From an uncultured Holophagaceae bacterium (GTDB taxonomy: Bacteria > Acidobacteriota > Holophagae > Holophagales > Holophagaceae), in assembly GCA_903890595.1 (NCBI GenBank), contig CAITBU010000053.1:1-43567 (forward strand): a DNA stretch of 43,567 nucleotides. Direction: 5' to 3'. A program made the position numbers and the translations under genes. Positions within the stretch are counted from its first letter, which is position 1; each line of letters starts with the position of its first letter. Shown here piece after piece: positions 23,511 to 31,737 of the stretch. A model generated the notes under the pieces. That model made no database searches. It was not told the DNA's origin and saw only the letters and a program-made list of their open reading frames with translations.

Positions 23511-24641
23511 CTACTTGCGCAGCTTGAGCAGGTCCATGACGATCACGAGGAGCATGAGGGAAGCCAGCAGCAGGAAGCCCGCCGTTAGGATCTTTTCCTT
23601 GAGCTCGATGGTGAGGTCTTTGCGGCGCAGCTTCTCGAAGGTCAGCATGGCCATGTGGCCGCCATCCAGGGCCGGGATGGGCAGGGCGTTGAGGATGGCC
23701 AGCTGCAGGCTGATGGCGCCACACATGAACAGGAAGACATCCCAGCCGGTCTTGGCGGCGCGGCTGCCCTGGCGGATGATGCCGATGGGCCCGGACACCT
23801 CGGCGCTGCGGGCCTGGAAGGTGACGAGCTTGCGCAGGAAGCCGAAGACCTGGCCGCTCAGCTGGTAGGACTTGAGCACGGCGTAGCGGCCGCCCTCCAG
23901 GAAGTCTCCGGGGCGATAGGCCCGGCGCTCCAAGGCAAGGGGCACGGGCACGGGCATGAAGCCCAGGCGACCCTTGCCGCCGTCCAGGCGCGGGGTGAGG
24001 GGCAGCTCGAGGGGCTTGCCTTCCCGGGTGATGGAGAACAGCACGGACTCGCCGGGACGGGCCTGGATGTAGCTCACGGCCTCTTCCCACTGGGAGCCAG
24101 GAAAGCGGAGGCTGCCGATGCCGCGCAGCTCGTCGCCAGGCTTGAGGCCACCCTGTTCGGCGGCACCTCCCGGGACGACCTCGACGACGGTCCAGGACTC
24201 CTGGACCTTGATCACCCGGGCCTGGTCGGCACCCACAAAGGTGAAGAGGACGAGGGTGGTGAGCAGGTTGGCCAGGATGCCCCCGCTGTAGAAGAGCATG
24301 CGCTTGCCGTAGGGCTGCTGCAGGAAGCCGTGGGGATCCTCGGCACCGGGTTCCTCAGGGTTGAAGCCCGCCAGCTTCACATAGCCGCCCAGGGGCAGGA
24401 GGCGTAGGCAGACATCGGTCTCCCGCCAATGGAAGCCCAGGAGGCGGGGGCCGAAGCCCAAAGAGAAGGTCTCCACAGGCATGCCCATGTACTTGGCCGC
24501 CAGGAAGTGGCCGCCCTCGTGCAGGAAGATGAGCCCACCGAGCATCAGGATGGGACCCCAGAAGCCGACGCCGGGCAGCTTGAGGGCCACCATGAAGACC
24601 ATGGCGAGGGAGAGGACAAAAGGGAGGCGCTTCATGGACAT
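23511..24641 (-). CDS. rseP: site-2 metalloprotease RseP (M50)
   Basis: This encodes 376 residues. It is an intramembrane zinc protease with HEGGH (H41, E42, H45) in the first membrane helix, a following SLGFGPRLLGF and LLPLGGYVKL block, and one PDZ domain (about 150-215, GGAAEQGGLKPGDEL). NALPIPALDGGH, the third zinc-ligand motif, is near 317-329, with a final membrane helix at the C-terminus. It has one PDZ rather than the two of E. coli RseP and is shorter accordingly. It is expected to cleave anti-sigma factors or remnant signal peptides. It starts 9 bases after dxr in the conserved uppS-cdsA-dxr-rseP order. Confidence 0.94.
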   Translation of the reverse strand: MSMKRLPFVLSLAMVFMVALKLPGVGFWGPILMLGGLIFLHEGGHFLAAKYMGMPVETFSLGFGPRLLGFHWRETDVCLRLLPLGGYVKLAGFNPEEPGAEDPHGFLQQPYGKRMLFYSGGILANLLTTLVLFTFVGADQARVIKVQESWTVVEVVPGGAAEQGGLKPGDELRGIGSLRFPGSQWEEAVSYIQARPGESVLFSITREGKPLELPLTPRLDGGKGRLGFMPVPVPLALERRAYRPGDFLEGGRYAVLKSYQLSGQVFGFLRKLVTFQARSAEVSGPIGIIRQGSRAAKTGWDVFLFMCGAISLQLAILNALPIPALDGGHMAMLTFEKLRRKDLTIELKEKILTAGFLLLASLMLLVIVMDLLKLRK

Positions 24642-24650
24642 CCGAAAAGG

Positions 24651-25805
24651 TCAGGTCCGGGTTTGGACCCACCCTTCAGCATGACTCCTTGCGGCCCGAT
24701 CTGCATCCAGCACTTGAAGGAGGGAGCCTACAGGGGCGACCGGGAGGTGGGCGAGGGCCTCGCTGTTGCAGGCCTGGATGTCCCAGAAGCCGATGCGGCC
24801 CTCCAGGAAGGCCGCCACGGCCACTTCGTTGGCGGCATTGAGGATGGCGGGTGCTGTGCCCCCGGCGCGGAGGGCCGCGAAGGCCAGGCCCAGACAGGGG
24901 AAGCGCAGCAGGTCTGGGGCTTCGAAGGTCCAGGTGGCGGGCTGGTCCCAGGGGTAGGCTGGCACGGGCCCCGGCAGCTTCTCGGGGTAGAGCAGGCAGT
25001 ACTGGATGGGCAGCTTCATGTCATTGGCGCAGGCCTGGAGGTGGTAGCTGCCGTCATGAAAGCCCACCATGGCGTGGACCTGGCTCTGGGGGTGCACGGT
25101 GACGGCCACCTGGTCTGGGGTCAGCCCGAACAGGACCGAGGCCTCGATGACCTCCAGGCCCTTGTTCATGAGGGTGGCGCTGTCGATGGTGATCTTGGGC
25201 CCCATCTTCCAGGTGGGGTGGTTGAGGGCCTCGGCCACGGTGGCGGCCTGGATGCGGGCCAGCGGCCAGTCCCGGAAGGGGCCACCGCTGGCGGTGATGC
25301 GAACCTCGCGGATCGTGGCGGGATCGCGGTCCGCCAGCAGCTGATGGAGGGCCGCGTGCTCGCTGTCCACGGGCAGCAGCTCCCCGCCTCCGGCCAGAGC
25401 GGCCTCATGCATGAGGGCCCCGCCCACCACCAGGGACTCCTTGTTGGCAAGGCAGACCCGCCGGCCCCCCCGGAGGGCGGCCTCGGTGCTGGCCAGCCCG
25501 GCGCTGCCCACGATGGCTGCCACCACGGTGTCGGCGTCTGGGTGGAGGGCGCAGGCCAGGAGCCCCTCGGGGCCCCAGTGCAGCTCAGGGCGATAGGAGA
25601 GCTCTCCCCGCAGCCAGTCCGCATCCACCTGGGAGCTTACGGACACGCAGCGGGGGCGGTAGGCCTCGCACTGAGCCTTCAGCAGGTCCCGGTTGCGCCC
25701 CGCTGCCAGGGCCACCACGCGCAGCCGCTCAGGATGGGCCGCCACCACCGCCAGCGTGGCCGTGCCAATGGAGCCTGTGCTCCCGAGAATCGCGAGGTGG
25801 CGCAC
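24651..25805 (-). CDS. dxr: 1-deoxy-D-xylulose 5-phosphate reductoisomerase
   Basis: This encodes 384 residues, of normal family length. It converts DXP to methylerythritol 4-phosphate with NADPH, the committed step of the MEP isoprenoid pathway. It shows the nucleotide-binding GSTGSIG at 8-14, LANKESLVVGG, the flexible-loop region ASGGPFRDW, and the metal/substrate motif KITIDSATLMNKGLEVIEA. The start is GTG, placed directly after the cdsA stop codon (TAG-GTG), so expression is probably translationally coupled. Product flow to UppS, encoded two genes upstream, makes functional sense. Confidence 0.96.
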   Translation of the reverse strand: MRHLAILGSTGSIGTATLAVVAAHPERLRVVALAAGRNRDLLKAQCEAYRPRCVSVSSQVDADWLRGELSYRPELHWGPEGLLACALHPDADTVVAAIVGSAGLASTEAALRGGRRVCLANKESLVVGGALMHEAALAGGGELLPVDSEHAALHQLLADRDPATIREVRITASGGPFRDWPLARIQAATVAEALNHPTWKMGPKITIDSATLMNKGLEVIEASVLFGLTPDQVAVTVHPQSQVHAMVGFHDGSYHLQACANDMKLPIQYCLLYPEKLPGPVPAYPWDQPATWTFEAPDLLRFPCLGLAFAALRAGGTAPAILNAANEVAVAAFLEGRIGFWDIQACNSEALAHLPVAPVGSLLQVLDADRAARSHAEGWVQTRT

Positions 25806-26690
25806 CTAGTTGAAGCCATGGACGAAGTGCACGTAGGCGTAGAGGACGGGGGCGGCGAAGACGAGGCTGTCCAGGCGGTCGAGGATGCCGCCGTGACCGG
25901 GGATGCCGACCCCCACGTGGGAGTCCTTCACGCCGGCGCTGCGCTTCCAGGTGCTCTCCACCAGGTCGCCCAGTTGACCCACGGTGCCCAGGAGCAGGCC
26001 CAGGGCCACCACGTCCACGCCGGACCACTCGGGGCACACCGTGGCTTTCATCAGGAAGGCCCCCAGGAGGTTGCCCCCCAGGTTGCCAGCGGCGCCTTCC
26101 CAGCTCTTCTTGGGGCTGACCCGGCGGGCCAGCTTGTGGCGGCCAAAGGTGCTGCCGACGAAGTAGGCGAGGGTGTCCCCGAACCACGTGATGATGAAGA
26201 GGGCCAGGATGAGGCGGCTGCCGGTCTTGGGCAGGGTGCCTTCCAGCATGAAGAGCTTCTGCTGGAAGCCCAGGCCGAAGCCCAGGTAGAGGGCGCCGAG
26301 CCAGGTGATGGCCTGGCTGGGGAGGGCCTCCTCCAACTTCTCGTCAAAGAAGAGGGCCCCGAAGTGGATCATGAGGCCCGCCCCGGTGATCACCAGCCAG
26401 AGCGGCAGGGGATCCTGGTTGTGGGTGGCGAGGGTGAAGTGGGCCAGGATCGCCCAGGTGGCTAGGACGCCCGTGACCAGGGAGGGGTTGAAGCCCCGGG
26501 CCCGGGCCATGAGGGTCAGCTCTCGGATCCCCATGGCGGCGACCAGGACCATGGTGCCCAGGTAGACCCAGGGTGCCCAGGGGCGGTCGCCGAGCCAGAG
26601 GAGGCTGAAGAAGAAGACCCCAAAGACCAGGGCCGATCCTACCCGGAGGGTGAGGTTCTGGCGGTCCATCTTGGGTGCGGCCTGTTGCAT
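25806..26690 (-). CDS. cdsA: phosphatidate cytidylyltransferase
   Basis: This encodes 294 residues. It is an inner-membrane enzyme making CDP-diacylglycerol from CTP and phosphatidate. About eight membrane helices are visible. The catalytic C-terminal half carries GDTLAYFVGSTFGRHKL, SPKKSWEGAAGNL and the family signature ESTWKRSAGVKD...PGHGGILDRLDS. The ATG at 26690 overlaps the uppS stop (TGATG); an ATG seven codons later is also possible. It sits between uppS and dxr without gaps. Confidence 0.94.
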   Translation of the reverse strand: MQQAAPKMDRQNLTLRVGSALVFGVFFFSLLWLGDRPWAPWVYLGTMVLVAAMGIRELTLMARARGFNPSLVTGVLATWAILAHFTLATHNQDPLPLWLVITGAGLMIHFGALFFDEKLEEALPSQAITWLGALYLGFGLGFQQKLFMLEGTLPKTGSRLILALFIITWFGDTLAYFVGSTFGRHKLARRVSPKKSWEGAAGNLGGNLLGAFLMKATVCPEWSGVDVVALGLLLGTVGQLGDLVESTWKRSAGVKDSHVGVGIPGHGGILDRLDSLVFAAPVLYAYVHFVHGFN

Positions 26691-27376
26691 CAGAGTCCCC
26701 CGAAGCGCCGTTCACGTAGGGCAAAGTCCTCGAGAGCCTCCCTCAGCTCTGCGGGACCAAAATCAGGCCAGAGCAGGTCGGTCATGTAGAGCTCGGCATA
26801 GGCAGACTGCCAGAGGAGGAAGTTCGAGATGCGGTGCTCGCCACTGGTGCGGATCAGGAGGTCCACGTCCGGCACCCCGGCGGTCCAGAGGCGCGCACCC
26901 AGGGCGGCTTCGTCCACCTGCTCAGGGCGGAGGCCATCCTCCACGCAGCGCCGAGCGGCCACGGCCAGCTCCAGGCGGGAGCCGTAGTTCACGGCCAGAT
27001 GAAAGGTCATGCCGGTGTTGGCTGCGGTGGCGGCCTCGAGGGTGTGCATGTCCGCCTGGATGCCGGCGGGCATCCCGGAGAGATCGCCCAGGTGCTGAAA
27101 GCGAATGCCCTTGCGGGCCAGTTGGTGGACGAACATCCGGAGGTACATCCGCAGGAGCGCCATGAGGGCAGCCACTTCCTGGGGGGGGCGCTTCCAGTTC
27201 TCGGTGGAGAAGGCGTAGAGGCTCAGGTGCCGGACACCCTGGTCCGAGGCCGCCTCCAGGATCCGCTCCACGGCGACCACGCCCGCCTTGTGCCCCTTGA
27301 TCCGGGGCCACCCCCGCTGCGCAGCCCAACGGCCGTTGCCGTCCATTATTATGGCGACGTGGATTGGGATGCTCAT
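26690..27376 (-). CDS. uppS: isoprenyl (undecaprenyl) diphosphate synthase
   Basis: This encodes 228 residues. It is a cis-prenyltransferase that extends farnesyl diphosphate to the C55 carrier used for peptidoglycan and surface glycans. It has IIMDGNGRWA with catalytic D12, the GHKAG region, the SLYAFSTENWKRP loop, and the C-terminal DVDLLIRTSGEHRISNFLLWQSAYAEL substrate/metal motif. It is slightly short of the usual length of about 250 but complete. It is the first gene of the minus-strand run to rseP and is divergent from the MglA fusion gene. Confidence 0.95.
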   Translation of the reverse strand: MSIPIHVAIIMDGNGRWAAQRGWPRIKGHKAGVVAVERILEAASDQGVRHLSLYAFSTENWKRPPQEVAALMALLRMYLRMFVHQLARKGIRFQHLGDLSGMPAGIQADMHTLEAATAANTGMTFHLAVNYGSRLELAVAARRCVEDGLRPEQVDEAALGARLWTAGVPDVDLLIRTSGEHRISNFLLWQSAYAELYMTDLLWPDFGPAELREALEDFALRERRFGGL

Positions 27377-27419
27377 TGCAGCAGAAACCTCTATCTAGGA
27401 GAAAGGTCATGCTAACACG

Positions 27420-27468
27420 GGGCCTGCCGTAGAGATGGGTGAGGCGGGCCCCCTGTAGGGCCTGCCGT
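27420..27468. repeat. 11-bp direct repeat with internal imperfect palindrome in the uppS/MglA-fusion gap
   Basis: GGGCCTGCCGT occurs at 27420-27430 and again at 27458-27468 in the 128-base divergent gap. The second copy also pairs with GGCGGGCCC just upstream (8 of 9 positions, 6-base loop). It could be a regulator site for one or both genes; nothing identifies the protein. Confidence 0.4.
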
Positions 27469-27504
27469 GATAGGCTCATAGCTAAGGAAAATTCGGCATA
27501 TCCA

Positions 27505-29871
27505 ATGGTCCAGTTCAACACCCGAGCCAACGAGATCCTACTCAAACTGGTCTATTACGGGCCGGGTCTCTCGGGCAAGACCACCAATCTGCAGTCCCTC
27601 CACGCCCGGTGCCGAGACACCCAGCGAGGAGAGATGTTCTCCGTCAACACCCAGGAGGACCGGACCCTCTTCTTTGATCTTCTGCCCATCAACCTGGGCT
27701 ACATCTACGGCAATGCCATCCACCTGCAGATCTACACCGTGCCGGGCCAGGTCCAGTACGACGCCAGTCGACGGGTGGTCCTGGGGGGGGCAGACGGGGT
27801 CGTGTTCGTGGCGGATTCCAGCGAGTCCAAGATGCAGGAAAACGTGGACTCGCTGTCGAACCTCTACCACAACCTGAATGCCAATCGCCTGAACATCAAG
27901 CAGATCCCCTTTGTCCTCCAGTACAACAAGCGGGACCTGGAAGACGCCATGGCTGTGGGGGTCATGAACCGCAGGCTCAACTTCCGGAGCGTTCCCTATT
28001 TCGAGTCCGTGGCCTGCCAGGGCATGGGGGTCCTGGAGACCTTCCTGGCGATCACCCGGGAGACCGTGGGGCACACGTTCCGCAAGTACCACCTGGACAA
28101 AAAAATCAAGGACTTCGACGAGATGCTGAACCTCATCGAGTCCAACGTGCGCACCAGCATGCAGGGACCTGCTTCAGAGGAAAATCCGGACGGTCCCCGG
28201 GCCGACACCACGGTCATCAGGCACAGCCACACCAGCACAGCCGACCTGCAGCCAGGCAAGCCCGTGGACCCCGAAGAGCTGCTGGAGGATGCTCTCAAGT
28301 CCAGCATGGAGACCGCCCGCCTCTACTCCGAGCTGAAGCAGGCCAAGGAGGCGCTGGAGCAGAAGAACCAGGAACTGAGCCTGCTGGCCGCGCAGCTGGA
28401 GCGGGCCAACCAGGACAACCTCAAGACGCGGCGTTACATGGAAGGCCTGGTCCAGAATATCGGCGAGGCCCTCATCAGCTACTCCGCCGATGGCAAGATC
28501 CTTACTTGGAATGTAGCCGCAGAGCGGATCTTCGGGTATTCCAGGCCGGAGATCGTGGGGCGGAACATGTCCCAGCTAACGCCGGACAACCTCCTGCGGG
28601 AGATGGATCAGGTGGCCCAGCAGCTGATGCGGGGGCAGGTCCTGCGGAGCGTCGCGACCACCCGTCTCCGCAAGGGGGGCGTCGCCTTTCCCGCCAGCAT
28701 TACCTATGCACCGGTGCGGGCCAATGATGACCGGATCCTGGCCTTCTCCGCCCTGGTGCGGGACCTGACCGAGCAGCGGGACCTGGAGGAACGCCTGGTG
28801 CGCTCCCAGAAGCAGGAGTCCCTGGGCCGCCTGGTCCCAGCCCTGTTCCACGAAGTCGCCAACCGACTGACCCCCGTGCTGCTCGAGTCGCGCCTGTTGT
28901 CAGACGCCCCGCTGGAACCCCGCCTGGCCGCCCAGCTCGTTCGGCTCACCGCAGCGGCCGAGGGGGTTCAGACCCTTCTTCGACCCCTCCAGACCGTGCT
29001 CAGCCCGCCCGTACCCCGGGGGGTTCCCACCCAGCTGAACCGGCTGGTGGAGGAGGCCGCCACGCTCGTTGGGCCCGGGGCCCAGCGCCTGGGGGTGTCC
29101 ATCGAGCTAAACCTCGAGCCTTCCCTCCCCGAAACCAGCCTCGACCCGGCCCTGATGGTGCAGGCCCTGGTCAACGTGATGCTCAATGGGGTCCAGGCCA
29201 TGGCCATGAGCGCCTCCAAGCGGCTGCGGGTCGGGACCCGGGTTGCAGAGGGCACCCTGCAGGTTGCCATCCAGGACACCGGCTTCCCGATGTCCGAAGC
29301 GGGCCAGAGGGGCCTCCTTGACCCCGATGCCGCCAGCTCGACCGACACCCTGGGGATGCCCATCGCCGACATCATCCTTCAGCAGCACGGCGGTCGCCTC
29401 ACCGTGCGCAGCCAGGAGGGCATGGGCAATGCCGTGCTGCTCGAGGTGCCCCTGGCAGTCTCAGCGCCCGCCCCGGCACCGCCCAGCCTGGTGGGCTACC
29501 GGGCCCTGGTGGTGGATGACGAACCCATCCTGCTGGAGTGCCTGACGGATGCCCTGGGCCTCTGGGGGATGGAGGTGGAGGCCTGCCCCGGCGCCAACGA
29601 AGCCATCGCCTGTCTGGGAGCCCGAGCGTTCGACCTCATTGTGTCGGATATCCGCATGCCGGGGCTGTCCGGGTTCGAGTTCTACGCCTGGCTGAAGGAG
29701 CAGCAACCGGCCATGGCAGGGCGCATCCTCTTCACCACCGGGGACGCCTTCGATGCGGACACCCGCAATTTCCTGGAGTCGAACCGCCTGCCCGTCCTGG
29801 GCAAGCCCTTTGACCTGAAGCAGCTTCGGGTGAGCCTGGAGCTCTTGCTGGGAACACCCGCGGGGATGTGA
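27505..29871 (+). CDS. MglA-type GTPase fused to PAS, histidine-kinase-like and receiver domains
   Basis: This encodes 788 residues. An MglA-like small GTPase (1-200) has P-loop GPGLSGKT (19-26), the switch region EDRTLFFDLLP, TVPGQVQYD and NKRD (141-144). A coiled coil follows (about 265-310), then PAS (about 312-425), HisKA with H449 in FHEVANRLTP, HATPase_c (about 510-650) and a receiver (about 665-785) with DDE at 671-673, D715 and K767. The ATPase boxes are odd: DTGFP replaces the usual DxGxG, and DTLGMP stands where GLGL is expected, so kinase activity may be reduced. The ATG at 27505 begins MVQFNTRANE as in MglA proteins; the upstream frame extension lacks similarity. MglA proteins control polarity and motility, so this may couple polarity to phospho-signalling. 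Confidence 0.88.
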   Translation: MVQFNTRANEILLKLVYYGPGLSGKTTNLQSLHARCRDTQRGEMFSVNTQEDRTLFFDLLPINLGYIYGNAIHLQIYTVPGQVQYDASRRVVLGGADGVVFVADSSESKMQENVDSLSNLYHNLNANRLNIKQIPFVLQYNKRDLEDAMAVGVMNRRLNFRSVPYFESVACQGMGVLETFLAITRETVGHTFRKYHLDKKIKDFDEMLNLIESNVRTSMQGPASEENPDGPRADTTVIRHSHTSTADLQPGKPVDPEELLEDALKSSMETARLYSELKQAKEALEQKNQELSLLAAQLERANQDNLKTRRYMEGLVQNIGEALISYSADGKILTWNVAAERIFGYSRPEIVGRNMSQLTPDNLLREMDQVAQQLMRGQVLRSVATTRLRKGGVAFPASITYAPVRANDDRILAFSALVRDLTEQRDLEERLVRSQKQESLGRLVPALFHEVANRLTPVLLESRLLSDAPLEPRLAAQLVRLTAAAEGVQTLLRPLQTVLSPPVPRGVPTQLNRLVEEAATLVGPGAQRLGVSIELNLEPSLPETSLDPALMVQALVNVMLNGVQAMAMSASKRLRVGTRVAEGTLQVAIQDTGFPMSEAGQRGLLDPDAASSTDTLGMPIADIILQQHGGRLTVRSQEGMGNAVLLEVPLAVSAPAPAPPSLVGYRALVVDDEPILLECLTDALGLWGMEVEACPGANEAIACLGARAFDLIVSDIRMPGLSGFEFYAWLKEQQPAMAGRILFTTGDAFDADTRNFLESNRLPVLGKPFDLKQLRVSLELLLGTPAGM

Positions 29872-29884
29872 CCGCCGAGGGGTG

Positions 29885-30604
29885 CTACTCCTCACCCTTC
29901 CGCTGCCGGCCCTCGGGATCGAACTGGTAGCCCACGCTCCGCAGGGTGTGCACCCAGCGCGGGTGGTGGGGATCGTCTTCCATGACCCGACGGATGCGCA
30001 CGATGAAGTTGTCCACGGTGCGGCTGGTGGGGTAGGCGTCCTCGCCCCAGACCTTGTCGAGGATGTCGGTCCGGCTCACCACCTGGCCCGGCCGCTCCAT
30101 GAGCAGCTTGAGGATCATGGACTCCTTGACCCCCAGCTGGAACGGGCCCGCCGGACCCTCCCCGCAGAAGTTGTCGAAGTCCACCCAGTAGGTGCCGAAG
30201 GTCTGGCGGCGGTTGGTGTCCCGGTTGCGATACCAGGACTCGCGGCGCAGGATGGCCCGGATTCGGAGGAGCAGCTCCTTCACCTGGAAGGGCTTGCCCA
30301 GGTAGTCGTCGCCGCCGGTCTCGAAGCCGTGGACCCGGTCATCGTCCGTGTTCTTGGCGGTGAGAAACAGGATCGGCGTGTGGTTCTTGGCCTCCCGCAC
30401 CTTCTGACAGACGGTGTAGCCGTCCATGCCCGGCAGCATGACGTCGAGGATCACCAGGTCGAAGGTCTCGGCCAGAATCTGCTTCAGGGCCAGGTCGCCA
30501 CGGGAGATCCAGGTGCAGCCCAGGCCCTCCAGCTCGAGGTTGAGCTTGATGCCCTCAGCCAGGCTGAGCTCATCTTCCACCAGCAGAATCTTGGGTTCGG
30601 ACAT
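29885..30604 (-). CDS. OmpR/PhoB-family response regulator
   Basis: This encodes 239 residues. The receiver (1-120) has E10/D11 in LLVEDE, phospho-acceptor D54 in LVILDVMLPGMDG, T83 and K105 in LGKPF. A winged-helix DNA-binding domain (about 140-230) contains SRTDILDKVWGEDAYPTSRTVDNFIVRIRRV and RSVGYQF. GGAG lies six bases before the ATG. There is no adjacent canonical sensor; the convergent MglA fusion, 13 bases away stop to stop, has a kinase-like module and is the only nearby candidate partner. The target genes are unknown. Confidence 0.92.
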   Translation of the reverse strand: MSEPKILLVEDELSLAEGIKLNLELEGLGCTWISRGDLALKQILAETFDLVILDVMLPGMDGYTVCQKVREAKNHTPILFLTAKNTDDDRVHGFETGGDDYLGKPFQVKELLLRIRAILRRESWYRNRDTNRRQTFGTYWVDFDNFCGEGPAGPFQLGVKESMILKLLMERPGQVVSRTDILDKVWGEDAYPTSRTVDNFIVRIRRVMEDDPHHPRWVHTLRSVGYQFDPEGRQRKGEE

Positions 30605-30693
30605 GGGGGGCTCCGGGGACGGGATGGGTGCGGCAGCGCTCTGAACTGCCGCGACCTGCTCCGATCCTACTAGAATGGGGCCTCGGAGTACCC

Positions 30694-31656
30694 ATGGCCC
30701 CCCAATCCAGTCCTTTCCTCAGCATCGTGATCCCCATCTACAACGAGGAGGAGAATATCCCGACCCTCTGGGCCCGGCTGGACCGGGTGCTCGCGGAGCA
30801 CTTCGCCACCCCCGAGCGGAGCTGGGAGGTGATCTTCACGGATGATGGCAGCCGCGACCGCAGCCTCCAGCTGCTCATCGCCCTCGCGGCGAACGAGCCC
30901 CGGATCCAGGTGGTGGAGTTCAACCGGAACTACGGCCAGCACAGCGCCATCTTCGGGGCCTTCGCCGAGGTTCGGGGCCGGGTCATCGTGACCCTGGATG
31001 CGGACCTCCAGAACCCGCCCGAGGAGATCCCCAAGCTGGTGGCCAAGGTGGACGAGGGCTACGACGTGGTGGGCGGCTGGCGCCAGGGCCGCCAGGACAA
31101 CGACAGCTTCTTCCGCACCATGCCCAGCAAGATCGTCAACGCCGTCACCCGCAAGACCACCGGGGTGGTGCTGCACGACTACGGCTGCATGCTGCGGGCC
31201 TACAGCCGGGAGGTGGTGGATGCCATGCTCCTGTGCAAGGAGCGGTCCAGCTTCATCCCCGCCCTGGCCAACAGCTTCGCCAAGCGCATCACCGAGGTGC
31301 CGGTGGCCCACGCCGAGCGGTCCGCCGGGACCAGCAAGTACGGCGTCTGGAAGCTCATCAACCTCCAGTTCGACCTCCTCACCAGCTTCAGCCTCCTGCC
31401 CCTCCAGATGCTCAGCGTGTTCGGGGTGGTGACCGCTGTCTTCGGGTTCCTGCTCTTCCTGGGCCTGGTGATCTACCGCTTCCTGCACCCGGAAGGCACG
31501 GCCCAGGGCGTGTTCACCCTGTTCGCCATCCTGTTCTTCTTTGTGGGCTGCCAGTTCATCGCCTTCGGCCTGCTGGGGGAGTACATCGGCCGCATCTACC
31601 AGGAAGTCCGGGACCGGCCCCGCTACATGGTGAAAAAGGTCCATCGGGCCGAGTAG
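30694..31656 (+). CDS. family 2 glycosyltransferase, ArnC/DPM1-like
   Basis: This encodes 320 residues. A GT-A domain (1-225) begins LSIVIPIYNEEENIPTLW, has the nucleotide/metal motif TLDADLQNPPEEI and the acceptor region GWRQGRQDND. Two membrane helices follow (about 235-260 and 268-295), as in ArnC-type polyprenyl-phosphate glycosyltransferases. It would attach a sugar to undecaprenyl phosphate for surface-polymer decoration. GGAG lies five bases before the ATG at 30694. It is divergent from the response regulator, and no linked glycan gene is seen apart from uppS, 3 kb upstream. Confidence 0.9.
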   Translation: MAPQSSPFLSIVIPIYNEEENIPTLWARLDRVLAEHFATPERSWEVIFTDDGSRDRSLQLLIALAANEPRIQVVEFNRNYGQHSAIFGAFAEVRGRVIVTLDADLQNPPEEIPKLVAKVDEGYDVVGGWRQGRQDNDSFFRTMPSKIVNAVTRKTTGVVLHDYGCMLRAYSREVVDAMLLCKERSSFIPALANSFAKRITEVPVAHAERSAGTSKYGVWKLINLQFDLLTSFSLLPLQMLSVFGVVTAVFGFLLFLGLVIYRFLHPEGTAQGVFTLFAILFFFVGCQFIAFGLLGEYIGRIYQEVRDRPRYMVKKVHRAE

Positions 31657-31685
31657 CACCCCAGAATCCCAGGTGCAAACAGGGC

Positions 31686-31724
31686 GGGATGCGGGAACCA
31701 TGGAGGAATCCAACCCGCAGTCCC
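31686..31724 (+). promoter_or_regulatory. leader hairpin upstream of ABC importer operon
   Basis: GGGA-TGCGGG pairs with CCCGCA-G-TCCC (10 bp with one bulged G) around an 18-base loop, ending 13 bases before the substrate-binding protein start and abutting its ribosome site (GAGGGG). It could be a weak terminator for the glycosyltransferase or a translational control hairpin. It does not resemble a TPP riboswitch. Confidence 0.4.
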
Positions 31725-31737
31725 AGAGGGGGAACCC

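Noticed and set aside
23452..24090. N-terminal extension of the glutathione peroxidase frame
   Set aside because: The extra 200 residues overlap rseP in another frame, are Arg/Pro-rich, and would remove the signal peptide and the GGAG-GTG start.
24429..26465. Plus-strand open frame of 678 codons
   Set aside because: Antisense to rseP, dxr and cdsA, all of which have full catalytic motifs; the translation is low-complexity Gly/Ala/His/Gln.
31657..31737. TPP riboswitch before the ThiBPQ-like ABC operon
   Set aside because: The conserved CTGAGA and ACCTGAWCTGGATAATGCC-like elements are missing; only a bulged hairpin is present.
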